Shown in pieces: positions 25,711 through 33,793 of a stretch of 64,000 nucleotides of DNA. A program made the position numbers and the translations under genes. The DNA is taken from assembly GCF_003666015.1 (NCBI RefSeq), contig NZ_QPLT01000001.1, positions 1-64,000 of the forward strand, in the 5' to 3' direction. Every line of letters starts with the position of its first letter. Position 1 is the stretch's first letter. The notes beneath the pieces are model-generated. The model ran no database searches. It was not told where the DNA came from and was given only the letters and a program-made list of their open reading frames with translations. The stretch comes from Halorubrum sp. Atlit-26R (GTDB lineage Archaea; Halobacteriota; Halobacteria; Halobacteriales; Haloferacaceae).

Positions 25711-26841
25711 CTACCGCGGCCGCTCGTCGACGTACCCGCGCTTGCACTCGGGACAGATGTCGCCCGCGCGCATCGAGCTCCCGTCCGCGGCCCGGACCAT
25801 CCCGCACTCGGGACAGTAGTACTCCGTCGGCCCGTCGTCTCCTATCGTCTCCAGCTCGGGGCTCTCGCCGCGGGTGATGCCCGTCTCGCCCTCGTCGCCG
25901 GCGTCGAACGCGACGCTCTCCGCGTCGTCGGGGGCCTCGACGTACTCCGTCCCCTCCCCGCCTTCCTCCTCCTGCCGGTCCGCGGCCTCCGGGGTGAGCC
26001 CGCCGCCGAACTCGACGCCGGCGTCGCCGCCCTCGCCGACCTCCGCGCTGAACCCCTCGTCCTCGCCGCCGTGGTCGGGCCAGGCGGTCGACCCGTCGCC
26101 GTCGGCGTCGTCCTCGTCAACCTCGGGCCACGCGCCGCGCTCCCTGTCGTCGGCCGACTCCTCCTCCTCGTCGAGTATCACGCCGTCGTCGCTCTCCGCG
26201 TCGGTCTCGTCGCTCTCCACCGATTCCGGCGCGGCGTCCGTCGGGGACGCCGCGCCGGAGGCGGACGAGGCCGACGCCGACTCCTCGCCCGAGTCCAACA
26301 GCTCCGCGTCCTCGTCCGCCGGGTCCGGTCCGCCCGCCGCGTCCGACCCGCCCGCGGCGTCGGGGCGCTCCGACGCGCTCGCCGGCGCGTCGCTCCCTTC
26401 CGGGGACGCTCCGGCGGCCGTTTCGGGCGCCTCGTCGCCCGCGTCGTCCGCGTCGTCGTCGAGGATCACCGCGTCGTCGCTCCCGGCTCCGGGCTCCTCG
26501 TCGAGGGTCAGCCCTCCCGTGCCGCTCGCGGCGTCGTCCGCGTCGACGGTCCCCGGCGCCGCGCCCGGCGTCGAGCCTTCGGTGGGGGCCGGCCCGCTGC
26601 CGCCTTCCGGCGTCGCGGCCGCGCCCGCGTCGCTCCCGCCGGCCGCGTTCGCTGCGGCCTCGTCCGCGAGCTGCTCCATCGTCGTCACCTCGGTGTTTTC
26701 GCTGACGATCTGCGTCTCGCCGCAGCGAGCGCAGGTCTTCACCTCCTTGACGGTCGTGACGACCTCGTCGCCGTCCTCCTCGCGCTCCCGCTGGAGTTCG
26801 GGTTCGCCGAAGTCGTGTCCGAGCAGACACCTGAGTCCCAT
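25711..26841 (-). CDS. Two-ended zinc-ribbon protein with long acidic linker
   Basis: 376 aa. The N-terminus (MGLRCLLGHDFGEPELQREREEDGDEVVTTVKEVKTCARCGETQ) has a Cys-containing domain with CARCG; the C-terminus (EYYCPECGMVRAADGSSMRAGDICPECKRGY) is a four-Cys zinc ribbon. About 250 residues in between are almost only Asp, Glu, Gly, Ala, Ser and Pro, including two ILDDD/ILDEEEE blocks. This looks like the haloarchaeal DUF7093 type. The linker probably keeps the two metal domains apart in a salt-rich cytoplasm. Partners and targets are unknown. Confidence 0.8.
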   Translation of the reverse strand: MGLRCLLGHDFGEPELQREREEDGDEVVTTVKEVKTCARCGETQIVSENTEVTTMEQLADEAAANAAGGSDAGAAATPEGGSGPAPTEGSTPGAAPGTVDADDAASGTGGLTLDEEPGAGSDDAVILDDDADDAGDEAPETAAGASPEGSDAPASASERPDAAGGSDAAGGPDPADEDAELLDSGEESASASSASGAASPTDAAPESVESDETDAESDDGVILDEEEESADDRERGAWPEVDEDDADGDGSTAWPDHGGEDEGFSAEVGEGGDAGVEFGGGLTPEAADRQEEEGGEGTEYVEAPDDAESVAFDAGDEGETGITRGESPELETIGDDGPTEYYCPECGMVRAADGSSMRAGDICPECKRGYVDERPR

Positions 26842-27000
26842 TGTGCCACCCTGCGGTGCCGAGGGTAAAAAACGCCCCGTCGGCGTCCGACGCTCGGCAC
26901 ACGACCGGTATCGCGGGACGACGCCGTCGCCGCGCTCGGTTTCGCGCCGCGCGCCGCGGACACAGACTCTTTGTGGATCGCTCGCGTACCGTGTACCCAC

Positions 27001-27315
27001 ATGCCTACCGTATCCTACAAGGGCGAGGAAATCGAGTGCGAGAAGGGCGCCAACCTCCGCGACGTGCTCAAGGAGGCCGGTCTCTCCGTCTACAACGGCA
27101 AGATGGAGCAGCTCAACTGCCGCGGCGCCGGATCGTGCGGCTCCTGTGCGGTCCAGGTCGACGGCGAGGTGAGCGAGCCGAGCAAGAAAGAGCGCGCCCG
27201 CCTCTGGCTCCCGCCCCACCACCCGAACCACGACGTCCGCCTCGCCTGTCAGACGAAAGTCGAGGGCGACGCCGAGGTGACGAAGGGCCGCGGGCTCTTC
27301 GGACAGCACATCTGA
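27001..27315 (+). CDS. [2Fe-2S] ferredoxin
   Basis: 104 aa, a compact plant-type ferredoxin without anchor: MPTVSYKGEEIECEKGANLRDVLKEAG, cluster ligands in LNCRGAGSCGSCAV (CX5CX2C) and the fourth Cys in VRLACQTK. It lacks the acidic insertion of the main haloarchaeal ferredoxin and resembles adrenodoxin or chloroplast-like short forms. The ATG lies just after the ACCGTGTACCCAC stretch; no strong TATA box was seen within 35 bp. Confidence 0.9.
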   Translation: MPTVSYKGEEIECEKGANLRDVLKEAGLSVYNGKMEQLNCRGAGSCGSCAVQVDGEVSEPSKKERARLWLPPHHPNHDVRLACQTKVEGDAEVTKGRGLFGQHI

Positions 27316-27501
27316 GCGCGGACGCGACGCTCTCGCCGACTTTCTGTAGACCGACGGCGCACGCGCGACGAGCGGCGCGCTGGTCGGGAATAAAATACGG
27401 CCGCGGCGGACGTGAGCCCGCGACGCGGACGAAAACGTTTGGTACCGTGTGTCAGAGTCGCGTTCGGCGTCAGCCGGACCGACCCACCTTCTCGGATCGG
27501 C

Positions 27502-27696
27502 TTACTGCCGAACGACGTTGGTCGCGCGGGGGCCCTTCTCGGAGGACTCGATGTCGAACTCGAGCTCCTGGCCCTCTTCGAGGTCCGGGCCGCCGACGTC
27601 TTCCATGTGGAAGAACACGTCGTCGTCCGCGTCGTCAGTCTCAATAAATCCGTAGCCGCCAGTGTCGTTGAAGAAATCAACCTTTCCGGTCGCCAT
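27502..27696 (-). CDS. cspA: Cold-shock domain protein
   Basis: 64 aa, MATGKVDFFNDTGGYGFIETDDADDDVFFHMEDVGGPDLEEG. RNP1-like GYGFIE and RNP2-like VFFHM identify a single-stranded nucleic acid-binding cold-shock domain. An in-frame ATG 9 bp upstream (MNAMATG) exists, but the shorter start matches other haloarchaeal CspA and is ~31 bp from the minus-strand TTATCC box at ~27723-27729. Stand-alone gene; the 186 bp downstream to the ferredoxin holds no gene. Confidence 0.93.
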   Translation of the reverse strand: MATGKVDFFNDTGGYGFIETDDADDDVFFHMEDVGGPDLEEGQELEFDIESSEKGPRATNVVRQ

Positions 27697-27881
27697 TGCG
27701 TTCATAGAGAGACCCCGACCGGGGATAAGAATTGCGAGTGTACAGTTACCACGACGCTCGACGAACGCTTGTCTTCGAAAAGCACCAGTCTCATGGGAGA
27801 CAACTGACCGCACGACGGATTCGAGCCGAGATCTTAGTCGCTCCGTCGAGTTCCCTCTCGTCCCGTCCGACGCCGACGTTT

Positions 27882-28472
27882 ATGGTTCCGGCCGCGAAAG
27901 CGACGCGTGTGTCTCACGCGCACCGAGCGGGCGGCCCCGGCTTAACGCTCCGCGAGAACGGTCCCGCGCTGTTGGTCCCGGCAGCCTGGGGCGTCGCCGC
28001 CGGAGCGGTCCTCGGCGTCGTCTCTTCGCACGCGCTGTTCGTCGCCCACGTCGTCATGAGCGTCCTGCTCGTCGCCTTCGTCGTCGCCTCGTGGCGCGAC
28101 ATGGCGTCGGGCGTCCTCCGCGCGTGGAAGCTGGCCATCCTCGCGGGCACGCCGGTCACGCTCGCGGGCGTCGTCGGGTTCCTCGCGCGCGACGGGACCG
28201 TGCCGGCGCTCGCGGGCGCAGTCCCGGCCGACGCGCTCCTCGCCGTCGCCTTCTACGGCTGGATGCTGCTGCCCGCGCCCGCGTTCGTCTACACGGGCCT
28301 GCGCGACCCGACGGTCCCGCGCTCGACCGTCCACCACGTCGCCGCCGCGTGTTCGGTCGCGGGCGCGGCCGTCGCCGCGCTCGCGGGCTCTCAGACCGGT
28401 ACCGTCGCGGGAATCGCACTCGTCGGCGCCGGGCAGACCGCGGGCATCCTCGCGGCGACCGCGCTGTACTGA
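27882..28472 (+). CDS. Multi-spanning membrane protein, unknown function
   Basis: 196 aa from ATG 27882, with five hydrophobic segments (AALLVPAAWGVAAGAVLG; VAHVVMSVLLVAFVVAS; KLAILAGTPVTLAGVVGFL; LLAVAFYGWMLLPAPAFVYT; plus a C-terminal Ala/Gly-rich one). A GTG in the same frame at 27909 lies 27 bp from the GTTTATGG box at ~27879-27886, so a leaderless GTG start is equally possible and would remove 9 residues. No family recognised; it is not in an obvious operon. Confidence 0.7.
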   Translation: MVPAAKATRVSHAHRAGGPGLTLRENGPALLVPAAWGVAAGAVLGVVSSHALFVAHVVMSVLLVAFVVASWRDMASGVLRAWKLAILAGTPVTLAGVVGFLARDGTVPALAGAVPADALLAVAFYGWMLLPAPAFVYTGLRDPTVPRSTVHHVAAACSVAGAAVAALAGSQTGTVAGIALVGAGQTAGILAATALY

Positions 28473-28525
28473 CCGGCCGCCGCGACGCCTCACCCTTACC
28501 TCTCCGCTCATCTTTTCCTCTCCGC

Positions 28526-29596
28526 TCACCCGCCGGTCCCGTCGAGCGCCCGCCGGAGCGCCGCTCGGTGGAACGCAACTGCCGCGTCGCGGGCGACCGG
28601 CGGGTACCGCGGGTTCGTCACCGTCCCCCCGCTGTCGACGACCGCGCTCGCGACGGCGGCCGCGCGATGTGCGCGCTCGTTCGGGGGGAGCGGGGCGACC
28701 GACTCGTAGCCGTCGCGGAACGACCGCCGGAGCGACTCGGCCTCGCTCGCCGGCACGTACCAGTCGGCGACCAGGTGCTCCGCTTTCGCGACCGACACGC
28801 CCCGCGGAGCGGCCAGCGGCGCCTCCCAGTCGAGGACGGCCGTCACCGCGCCGTCCGCGACGAGGGCGTTGCCGGGGCGGAAGTCCCACGGGAACAGCCG
28901 CGGCTCGCCGTCGCCCTCGATCGGTCCGCGGAGCGCGTCGCGGATCCGCTCGCGGAGGTCGTCGAAGTCGGCCGGGAGCCGCGCCGCGTGCCGCCCGCCG
29001 AACCGCCGCACCCACTCCGCGGCGTCGACGGGGTCGCTGACGGACAGCGACGGGTCGCGTCCGCGGACCGACTCCGACCCGGTCGCCTCGTCCGTCGCCC
29101 CCCTGTCGCTTCCCGTTTCCCCGGTCGTCGCTCCGTCGCTTCCCGTTTCCTCGGTCGTCGCTCCGTCGCTCGCCGCTTCCTCGATCGTCAACGGCCCGCA
29201 CCCGGAGAACCGGAACGCCTCGTGGAGCGTCGCGAGGAACCGACCGAACGCGCGGGCGACGCCGCGCCGCTCCGCCGGGTCGAGTTCGACGAACGCCTCG
29301 TGGAGGTCGCGCCCCTCGACCAGCGGCGTGACCAGCCACCCGGTGCCGTCGGCGGTGCCCGCGCCGAGGGGCCGGGGGACGGGCACGTCGGTCCGCGCGT
29401 CGATCGCCGAAAGCAGCGCCGCCTCCGTCCGGGTCGCCCCCGGCGTCTCCGAGTACTGGACGACGACCGGCGCGGCGGCATCGAACCGCACCACTTCCGT
29501 CCGCTTGCGGTTCCCTCGCCGCAGCGGTTCGACGCTCACGGGCGTCGCGCCCGGCCGCGTCGCCGCGAGGGCCCGCTCGCGGACCGCGTCGCTCAC
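28526..29596 (-). CDS. Aminoglycoside phosphotransferase-fold kinase
   Basis: 356 aa from a GTG that overlaps the stop of the upstream HAD gene (GTGA). N-lobe: LRRGNRKRTEVVRFDAAAPVVVQYSE; C-lobe: Brenner-type loop FPWDFRPGNALVADGAVTAVLDWEAPLAAP where the usual H-x-D is W-D, the catalytic Asp and Asn are kept, and DWE replaces the metal-binding DxE/DFG. The substrate may be a small alcohol or amine. A low-complexity insert of three decapeptides (TEETGSDGAT-like) sits in the C-lobe, encoded by 30-bp tandem repeats at 29101-29190. The pairing with a HAD phosphatase suggests a salvage or turnover pair. Confidence 0.82.
   Translation of the reverse strand: MSDAVRERALAATRPGATPVSVEPLRRGNRKRTEVVRFDAAAPVVVQYSETPGATRTEAALLSAIDARTDVPVPRPLGAGTADGTGWLVTPLVEGRDLHEAFVELDPAERRGVARAFGRFLATLHEAFRFSGCGPLTIEEAASDGATTEETGSDGATTGETGSDRGATDEATGSESVRGRDPSLSVSDPVDAAEWVRRFGGRHAARLPADFDDLRERIRDALRGPIEGDGEPRLFPWDFRPGNALVADGAVTAVLDWEAPLAAPRGVSVAKAEHLVADWYVPASEAESLRRSFRDGYESVAPLPPNERAHRAAAVASAVVDSGGTVTNPRYPPVARDAAVAFHRAALRRALDGTGG
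29101..29190. repeat. Three tandem 30-bp repeats inside the phosphotransferase gene
   Basis: Units 29101-29130, 29131-29160 and 29161-29190 share CTCCGTCGCTTCCCGTTTCC with a few substitutions and keep the reading frame, encoding decapeptides of the TEETGSDGAT type on the minus strand. Copy number probably varies between strains by slippage. Confidence 0.85.
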
Positions 29597-30324
29597 CCGT
29601 CTCCCTCCGTCTCGGTCGCGGGACCGCTCTCGGTCTCCCCGGCGGGCCCGCACCCCGCTCTCAGCAGCGCGGCGACCTCGCCCAGCGAGTCGAGGACGTA
29701 GTCCGGGCGATACGGGGCCGCCGCGTCGTCGGGGTCCGCCCGGAGCCACGCGGACCGGAGGCCGGCGTTGTGCGCGCCGGCGACGTCGTACGCCAGTGAG
29801 TTCCCGACGTACAGCATCTCGCGCGGGTCGACTGACAGCGCCGCCGCCAGCCGCTCGAACGGCTCCGCGTGGGGCTTCCGGCGCGGGAGGTCGCCGGCGT
29901 ACACGATCGCGTCGACCCGGTCGGCCAGCCCGAGCGCCTCGATCTTCGCCCGCTGGCGTTCCTCGGGGCCGTTCGTGAGCACGCCCACGGGGCCCGCCGC
30001 CGCCGCGGCCGCCAGCGCGCCGAGCGCGCCCGGCAGGTACGCCACCCGCGACTCGTCCGCGACCGCCTCGAACGCCGCCGCGAGGGCGACGGGGTCGACG
30101 TCCCGGCCGTGCTGGGCCGCCAGCCGCGCGAACCCCGCGCCGAGGTAGCCCACCCGGTCGTTCGGGTCCGGCGGGCCGTCGAGGAGGGGCCACAGCTCGT
30201 CGGGCTCGCCGAACGGCTCGACGCCCGCCCGTTCGAAGGCCCGTCGATAGAGGGCATCCACGTCGTGGTCGTGGCGGCACAGCGTGTCGTCGAGGTCGAA
30301 CGCGACCGCCGCGAACCGGCTCAT
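29593..30324 (-). CDS. HAD-superfamily hydrolase
   Basis: 243 aa. Motif I is AFDLDDTLCRHDHDVD (nucleophile Asp and second Asp), motif II the Thr in GVLTNGPEE, motif III Lys in RRKPHAEPF, motif IV the Asp in LYVGNSLAYDVAGAHNAG (NSLAYD where GDSxxxD is usual). The cap is alpha-helical (type C1), so it resembles phosphoglycolate-phosphatase or haloacid-dehalogenase subfamilies. A C-terminal acidic/Gly tail follows. Its TGA overlaps the GTG of the phosphotransferase gene, implying coupled translation. Confidence 0.87.
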   Translation of the reverse strand: MSRFAAVAFDLDDTLCRHDHDVDALYRRAFERAGVEPFGEPDELWPLLDGPPDPNDRVGYLGAGFARLAAQHGRDVDPVALAAAFEAVADESRVAYLPGALGALAAAAAAGPVGVLTNGPEERQRAKIEALGLADRVDAIVYAGDLPRRKPHAEPFERLAAALSVDPREMLYVGNSLAYDVAGAHNAGLRSAWLRADPDDAAAPYRPDYVLDSLGEVAALLRAGCGPAGETESGPATETEGDG

Positions 30325-30383
30325 GTGAACGGGTGGCGCCGCGCGGCGAAGTCGGTTTCGGCGCCGAGTCCGTACCCCCGACG

Positions 30384-30554
30384 ATGGCCGACTCCGAGGA
30401 CACCTACGACTGCGAGACGTGCGGCGCGAGCGTCGCCGTCGCGGACGCCCGCCGCTCCGAGCCGTTCGGCGACCTCGACCCCGGCACGTGGCAGACGCTG
30501 AACTGCCCGCACTGCGGCGACCGGCTCGCGACCGTCTTCGTCGGCGACGAGTGA
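30384..30554 (+). CDS. Small double-CxxC zinc-ribbon protein
   Basis: 56 aa, MADSEDTYDCETCGASVAV at the start and LNCPHCGDRLATVF near the end. The two CxxC pairs form one zinc ribbon. Such mini zinc-finger proteins are abundant and conserved in haloarchaea, and several influence adaptation or gene expression, but no specific role can be given. It is divergent from the HAD gene, 59 bp apart. Confidence 0.8.
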   Translation: MADSEDTYDCETCGASVAVADARRSEPFGDLDPGTWQTLNCPHCGDRLATVFVGDE

Positions 30555-30662
30555 GCCGCGGTCGATCGCCCGGGACCGAGGCTCGTCCGCCGGGATCCCC
30601 CGTCTCTCGCGTTCCGTGTTGGCACCCCACAGTATCTACGTCTCCGGCGCGTAGTAGCCCTC

Positions 30663-30956
30663 ATGCTCGACGTCGGCACGGCCTACCTCGTCGCGATCGG
30701 CGCGCTGCTGCTCGTCGCGCTGGGGGTCGGGGCTCGGGCCCTCGTCGCGATCTTCCGCGAGGGGCGCGAGCGCAGTCGCAAGCGGCGCGAGGACGAGATC
30801 GAGCGATACACCGAGGACCCCGTCTACGACCGCGACCCGGCGGACCCGGAGGCCGGCGGAGCGACGCCCTCGACCTGTCCGCAGTGCGGCGCCGAAAACG
30901 CGGCCGGATTCGTTTACTGTCGCGAGTGTGCGTCGCCGTTAGGGCCGAATCAGTGA
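30663..30956 (+). CDS. Membrane-anchored zinc-ribbon protein
   Basis: 97 aa. A hydrophobic segment at residues ~6-28 (TAYLVAIGALLLVALGVGARALVAIF) is followed by a basic/acidic helix (REGRERSRKRREDEIERYTED) and a C-terminal zinc ribbon STCPQCGAENAAGFVYCRECASPLG with two CxxC pairs. It looks like the DUF7577-type small haloarchaeal family. The ribbon would face the cytoplasm and could bind a protein or RNA at the membrane. Confidence 0.8.
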   Translation: MLDVGTAYLVAIGALLLVALGVGARALVAIFREGRERSRKRREDEIERYTEDPVYDRDPADPEAGGATPSTCPQCGAENAAGFVYCRECASPLGPNQ

Positions 30957-31008
30957 CCGGCGTCTCAGTCCAGTCGACGCTCACGAATGTAGACCGCGTG
31001 GAAAATAC

Positions 31009-31030
31009 ATGCCGCCTCCCCGATTTGAAC
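31009..31030. repeat. Duplicated tRNA-Phe 3' end (att-like scar)
   Basis: These 22 bp repeat exactly the bases at 31136-31157, i.e. the 3' end of the tRNA-Phe gene plus 2 bp, in direct orientation 127 bp apart. A further inverted copy of part of it (TCAAATCGGG, 31079-31088) lies between. Direct repeats of a tRNA 3' end are what tyrosine-recombinase integration leaves behind. No integrase gene is present now. Confidence 0.75.
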
Positions 31031-31136
31031 TCGCCGAGACGCTCGCCCTCGCTCCGCTCGGGCTCGCGACTCGTCTGCTCAAATCGGGTCGGCGTCGTTT
31101 CTTCACCCGCTCGCTGTCGCTCGCGGGTTCAGAATA

Positions 31137-31210
31137 TGCCGCCTCCCCGATTTGAACGGGGGACAGCTCGATCTTCAGTCGAGTGCTCTCCCAGTCTGAG
31201 CTAAGGCGGC
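31137..31210 (-). tRNA. tRNA-Phe (GAA)
   Basis: Reading the minus strand from 31210: acceptor GCCGCCT pairs with AGGCGGC, D arm TAGCTCAGACTGGGAGAGC, anticodon stem CTCGA/TCGAG with loop CTGAAGA (anticodon GAA), T arm CCCCCGTTCAAATCGGGGG-like, discriminator A. No intron and no encoded CCA. Its 3' end is duplicated at 31009-31030, marking an old integration target. Confidence 0.95.
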
Positions 31211-31373
31211 TCGCACTCGCATCAACGCCGATTCGAGACAAAAGGATTTCGAAAGGCGGCGCGCCGATCGGTTTCCGCTCGCTCGCCCCGCAACCCGAGG
31301 TGTGACGTTTTTATGCGCCCGCGGCGAAGCCGGTCACGAATGGACCGAGTACGCGCGCCCGCGGTCGGGCGAG

Positions 31374-32585
31374 GTGGTGTCGGTGGGCGCTGACGGCGAC
31401 GCTGGCTCCGAGTCCGAGGACGCGAGCGACGCGGGCGGCTCGCGCGCCGCGAGCGACGACGCCGACGCGCCGGTCGTCGCCGGCTTCTTCTCCGGCTGCG
31501 GCGGCCTCGACTTAGGCTTCGAGCGCGCCGGCTTCGACGTCGCGCTCGGGAGCGACCAATGGGAGCCGGCCGCCGAGACGTACCGCCGGAACTTCGACGA
31601 CACCGAGTTCCTCGACGGCGACGTCCGCGAGCTCGACGCCCCGGCGATCCGCGAGGCCGTCGCGGGCGCCGGCTACGACCCCGACGGCGTCGACGTGGTG
31701 ATCGGCGGGCCCCCCTGTCAGGGGTTCAGCCGCCTCAACAACGAGCAGATCGAGCTCGACGAGATGGAGAAGGACCGCCGGAACACGCTGTTCGAGGAGT
31801 TCCTCCGGGTCGTCTCGGTGCTGGAGCCGCAGTTGGTGTTGATGGAGAACGTCCGCGACCTGATCAACAGACAGACCAGCGACGACCGGTACGTGAAGGA
31901 CCTCATCGTCGACGAGTTCGCGGCGCACGGCTACAAGTGCGAGTACCGGGTGCTGGAGGCCGAGCAGTACGGCGTCCCCCAGAAGCGCCGCCGGATCTTC
32001 TTCATCGGCACCGACCGCGACGTGCCGATCCGCTTCCCGGAGCCGACCACGCCCGAGGGCCAGTGGCGCACCGCGGGCGAGGCGCTCGCGGACGCGACCG
32101 ACGACCTGCCGAACATGACGTACGCGGACACCGGCGAGAAGACGCTCGAACGCATCCGCCACGTCCCGCCGGGCGGCTATTACCGCGACCTCCCCGACCG
32201 GCTGAAGACGAAGAAGTACCAGTGCGACTGCGAGGACACCGACACCTGCCCCCACGAGCCGGAGATCGTCAAGCGCTACGGGACGTACCTCCGCCGGCTT
32301 GACCCCGAGGAGCCGTCGCTGACGGTGAGCACCAACGTCTTCATCCACCCGACCGAGGACCGCTACCTCACGCCCCGCGAGATGGCGCGGCTCCAGACGT
32401 TCCCCGACGAGTTCGTCTTCGAGGGGACGAAGACCGACGTGATGAAACAGATCGGCAACGCGGTTCCAGTCCGGCTGGGCGAGGAGCTGGCGAATCAGAT
32501 CCGGGAGTATTACCCCGAGGTCCGGGACGCGCCTCCCGCCGACCCCGACGTGTACGAACAGCAGTCGCTGACTGATTTGGCCTGA
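31374..32585 (+). CDS. DNA (cytosine-5) methyltransferase
   Basis: 403 aa. Motif I VVAGFFSGCGGLDLGFERAGF, motif IV with catalytic Cys in GGPPCQGFSRLN, motif VI MENVRD, motif VIII QKRRRIFFIG, motif X IGNAVPVRLGEELA: a complete Dcm/M.HhaI-type enzyme. The target-recognition region contains a dense Cys/His patch (KKYQCDCEDTDTCPHEPE). The frame is open up to a GTG at 31302, but a TATA box GTTTTTATG at 31307-31314 makes a downstream GTG (31374, 31377 or 31383) more likely; the start is uncertain. Convergent with a PD-(D/E)XK-type gene, so probably the modification half of a restriction-modification pair. Confidence 0.92.
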   Translation: MVSVGADGDAGSESEDASDAGGSRAASDDADAPVVAGFFSGCGGLDLGFERAGFDVALGSDQWEPAAETYRRNFDDTEFLDGDVRELDAPAIREAVAGAGYDPDGVDVVIGGPPCQGFSRLNNEQIELDEMEKDRRNTLFEEFLRVVSVLEPQLVLMENVRDLINRQTSDDRYVKDLIVDEFAAHGYKCEYRVLEAEQYGVPQKRRRIFFIGTDRDVPIRFPEPTTPEGQWRTAGEALADATDDLPNMTYADTGEKTLERIRHVPPGGYYRDLPDRLKTKKYQCDCEDTDTCPHEPEIVKRYGTYLRRLDPEEPSLTVSTNVFIHPTEDRYLTPREMARLQTFPDEFVFEGTKTDVMKQIGNAVPVRLGEELANQIREYYPEVRDAPPADPDVYEQQSLTDLA

Positions 32586-32641
32586 GGCTGCTGTCCTTCC
32601 GTGCCCCTGAGTACTCGGTGTTCTCTAACTCGGGTATTGAA

Positions 32642-33793
32642 CTACTGTGGTGGCCACCTCTCCTCAAATCTAAACTCCTCCGCGTAATTTATCCGTGGAC
32701 TGCTCTTTTTGGGCGGCTCAACCCTCAAAGATATCGACTTCTCGAACTCGTCATCTGGTACGAGATACGTCTCTCCTTCTTCGGGATGCTCGATTACGTA
32801 GAAGTCTGCCGGCTCTGTAACGTCGAACCGTAATAAACCGCCTTCGAGCCAGGCGGACTCAACGCGGAGACGAAACTCGCTGTTTTCCCCGTTCGCGATG
32901 ATCGTCCGCCCATCGTCACAGTCATTTGATATTCTTGGAGTATATCTATCTGACTCCACCATCTCAACTGCTCTCGATACAAGTGAGGCAGTGGTGGATG
33001 TCCCAGACGGATCCACCACTGGCGGCCAATTGTCTTCAAACGCGTAGTCGCCCGCCAACTTTGCCCTTGACGGATTCTCACAACCCTCTTTTGTCCGGAG
33101 AGAGACCGACTCGCCAAACTCTGCTGCGTGGACAGAGAATGTCTCATCAAGCGATTCGCAGTAGATCAGGTAGTAGTCCGCCTCTACCTCTAAGGTACAC
33201 CTGATCCGGCTCTCAACTCGCCAACCTCTTTGGATACCGACCTTCGTAACGTCTCCAACTGTGTCTTCTACAAAGACAGTTCTCCGATTTTCGTCTTCTG
33301 GATCAAGGTACACCGACACGTCCTCCTGCCGAAGCATTTCGATGACTTCCGAGTCTATCGTATCTGAGTCGTCATTCCCTTCGATCGGCCATTGTTCTTC
33401 CAGTCGGTTCTTTTCGGCCCAGTTGACCTGTCTCGTCTCCTTGTCAGGGGCATCGATTCGCAGATACATCGAGGTTCCCACCTCGGCAGCAGGTATCAGA
33501 TACGTCTGATCTGTATCATAGCAGTAGACGGCAAAACAATCGATATCCTCTCCGTATCTCTCATATGTGTGACCTGATGCGTTCGTGTGCTGACTCAGTC
33601 CGCTGAATCGGATCGTTCCGTCTTTCAGCCGACCTGTTTTGACCTGTACTCTCAACAGATCTCCTCTTGGCTGTTCGATAACGACATCGTATCGCTCGTT
33701 GTCTCCAACCGGCGTGGAGACACTAATCTCCTGTCTCTTTAGTTCGGTAATGACAATCTGTTCTGTTAAATCGCCCCGCCGGTGCGATTCCAT
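32642..33793 (-). CDS. Triplicated PD-(D/E)XK nuclease-like protein, candidate restriction enzyme
   Basis: 383 aa made of three related ~115-135 aa units (about 1-136, 145-258, 268-383), each ending in an EEQWP/EDNWPP/EERWPP signature. Unit 1 keeps a nuclease core: RRGDLTEQIV (Glu11), YDVVIE (Asp36) and RVQVKTGRLKDGTIRF (Gln50-Val-Lys52), as in group I intron-associated PD-(D/E)XK endonucleases; it also has DIDCFAVYCYDTDQTYLIP. Units 2 and 3 have lost the catalytic residues and may bind DNA. Base composition is clearly more AT-rich than the neighbourhood, indicating transfer. Lies tail-to-tail with the methyltransferase, 56 bp apart. Confidence 0.8.
   Translation of the reverse strand: MESHRRGDLTEQIVITELKRQEISVSTPVGDNERYDVVIEQPRGDLLRVQVKTGRLKDGTIRFSGLSQHTNASGHTYERYGEDIDCFAVYCYDTDQTYLIPAAEVGTSMYLRIDAPDKETRQVNWAEKNRLEEQWPIEGNDDSDTIDSEVIEMLRQEDVSVYLDPEDENRRTVFVEDTVGDVTKVGIQRGWRVESRIRCTLEVEADYYLIYCESLDETFSVHAAEFGESVSLRTKEGCENPSRAKLAGDYAFEDNWPPVVDPSGTSTTASLVSRAVEMVESDRYTPRISNDCDDGRTIIANGENSEFRLRVESAWLEGGLLRFDVTEPADFYVIEHPEEGETYLVPDDEFEKSISLRVEPPKKSSPRINYAEEFRFEERWPPQ

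Noticed and set aside
31302..31374. GTG at 31302 as start of the methyltransferase
   Set aside because: It lies immediately upstream of the TATA box that probably drives the gene, so it would not be in the transcript.
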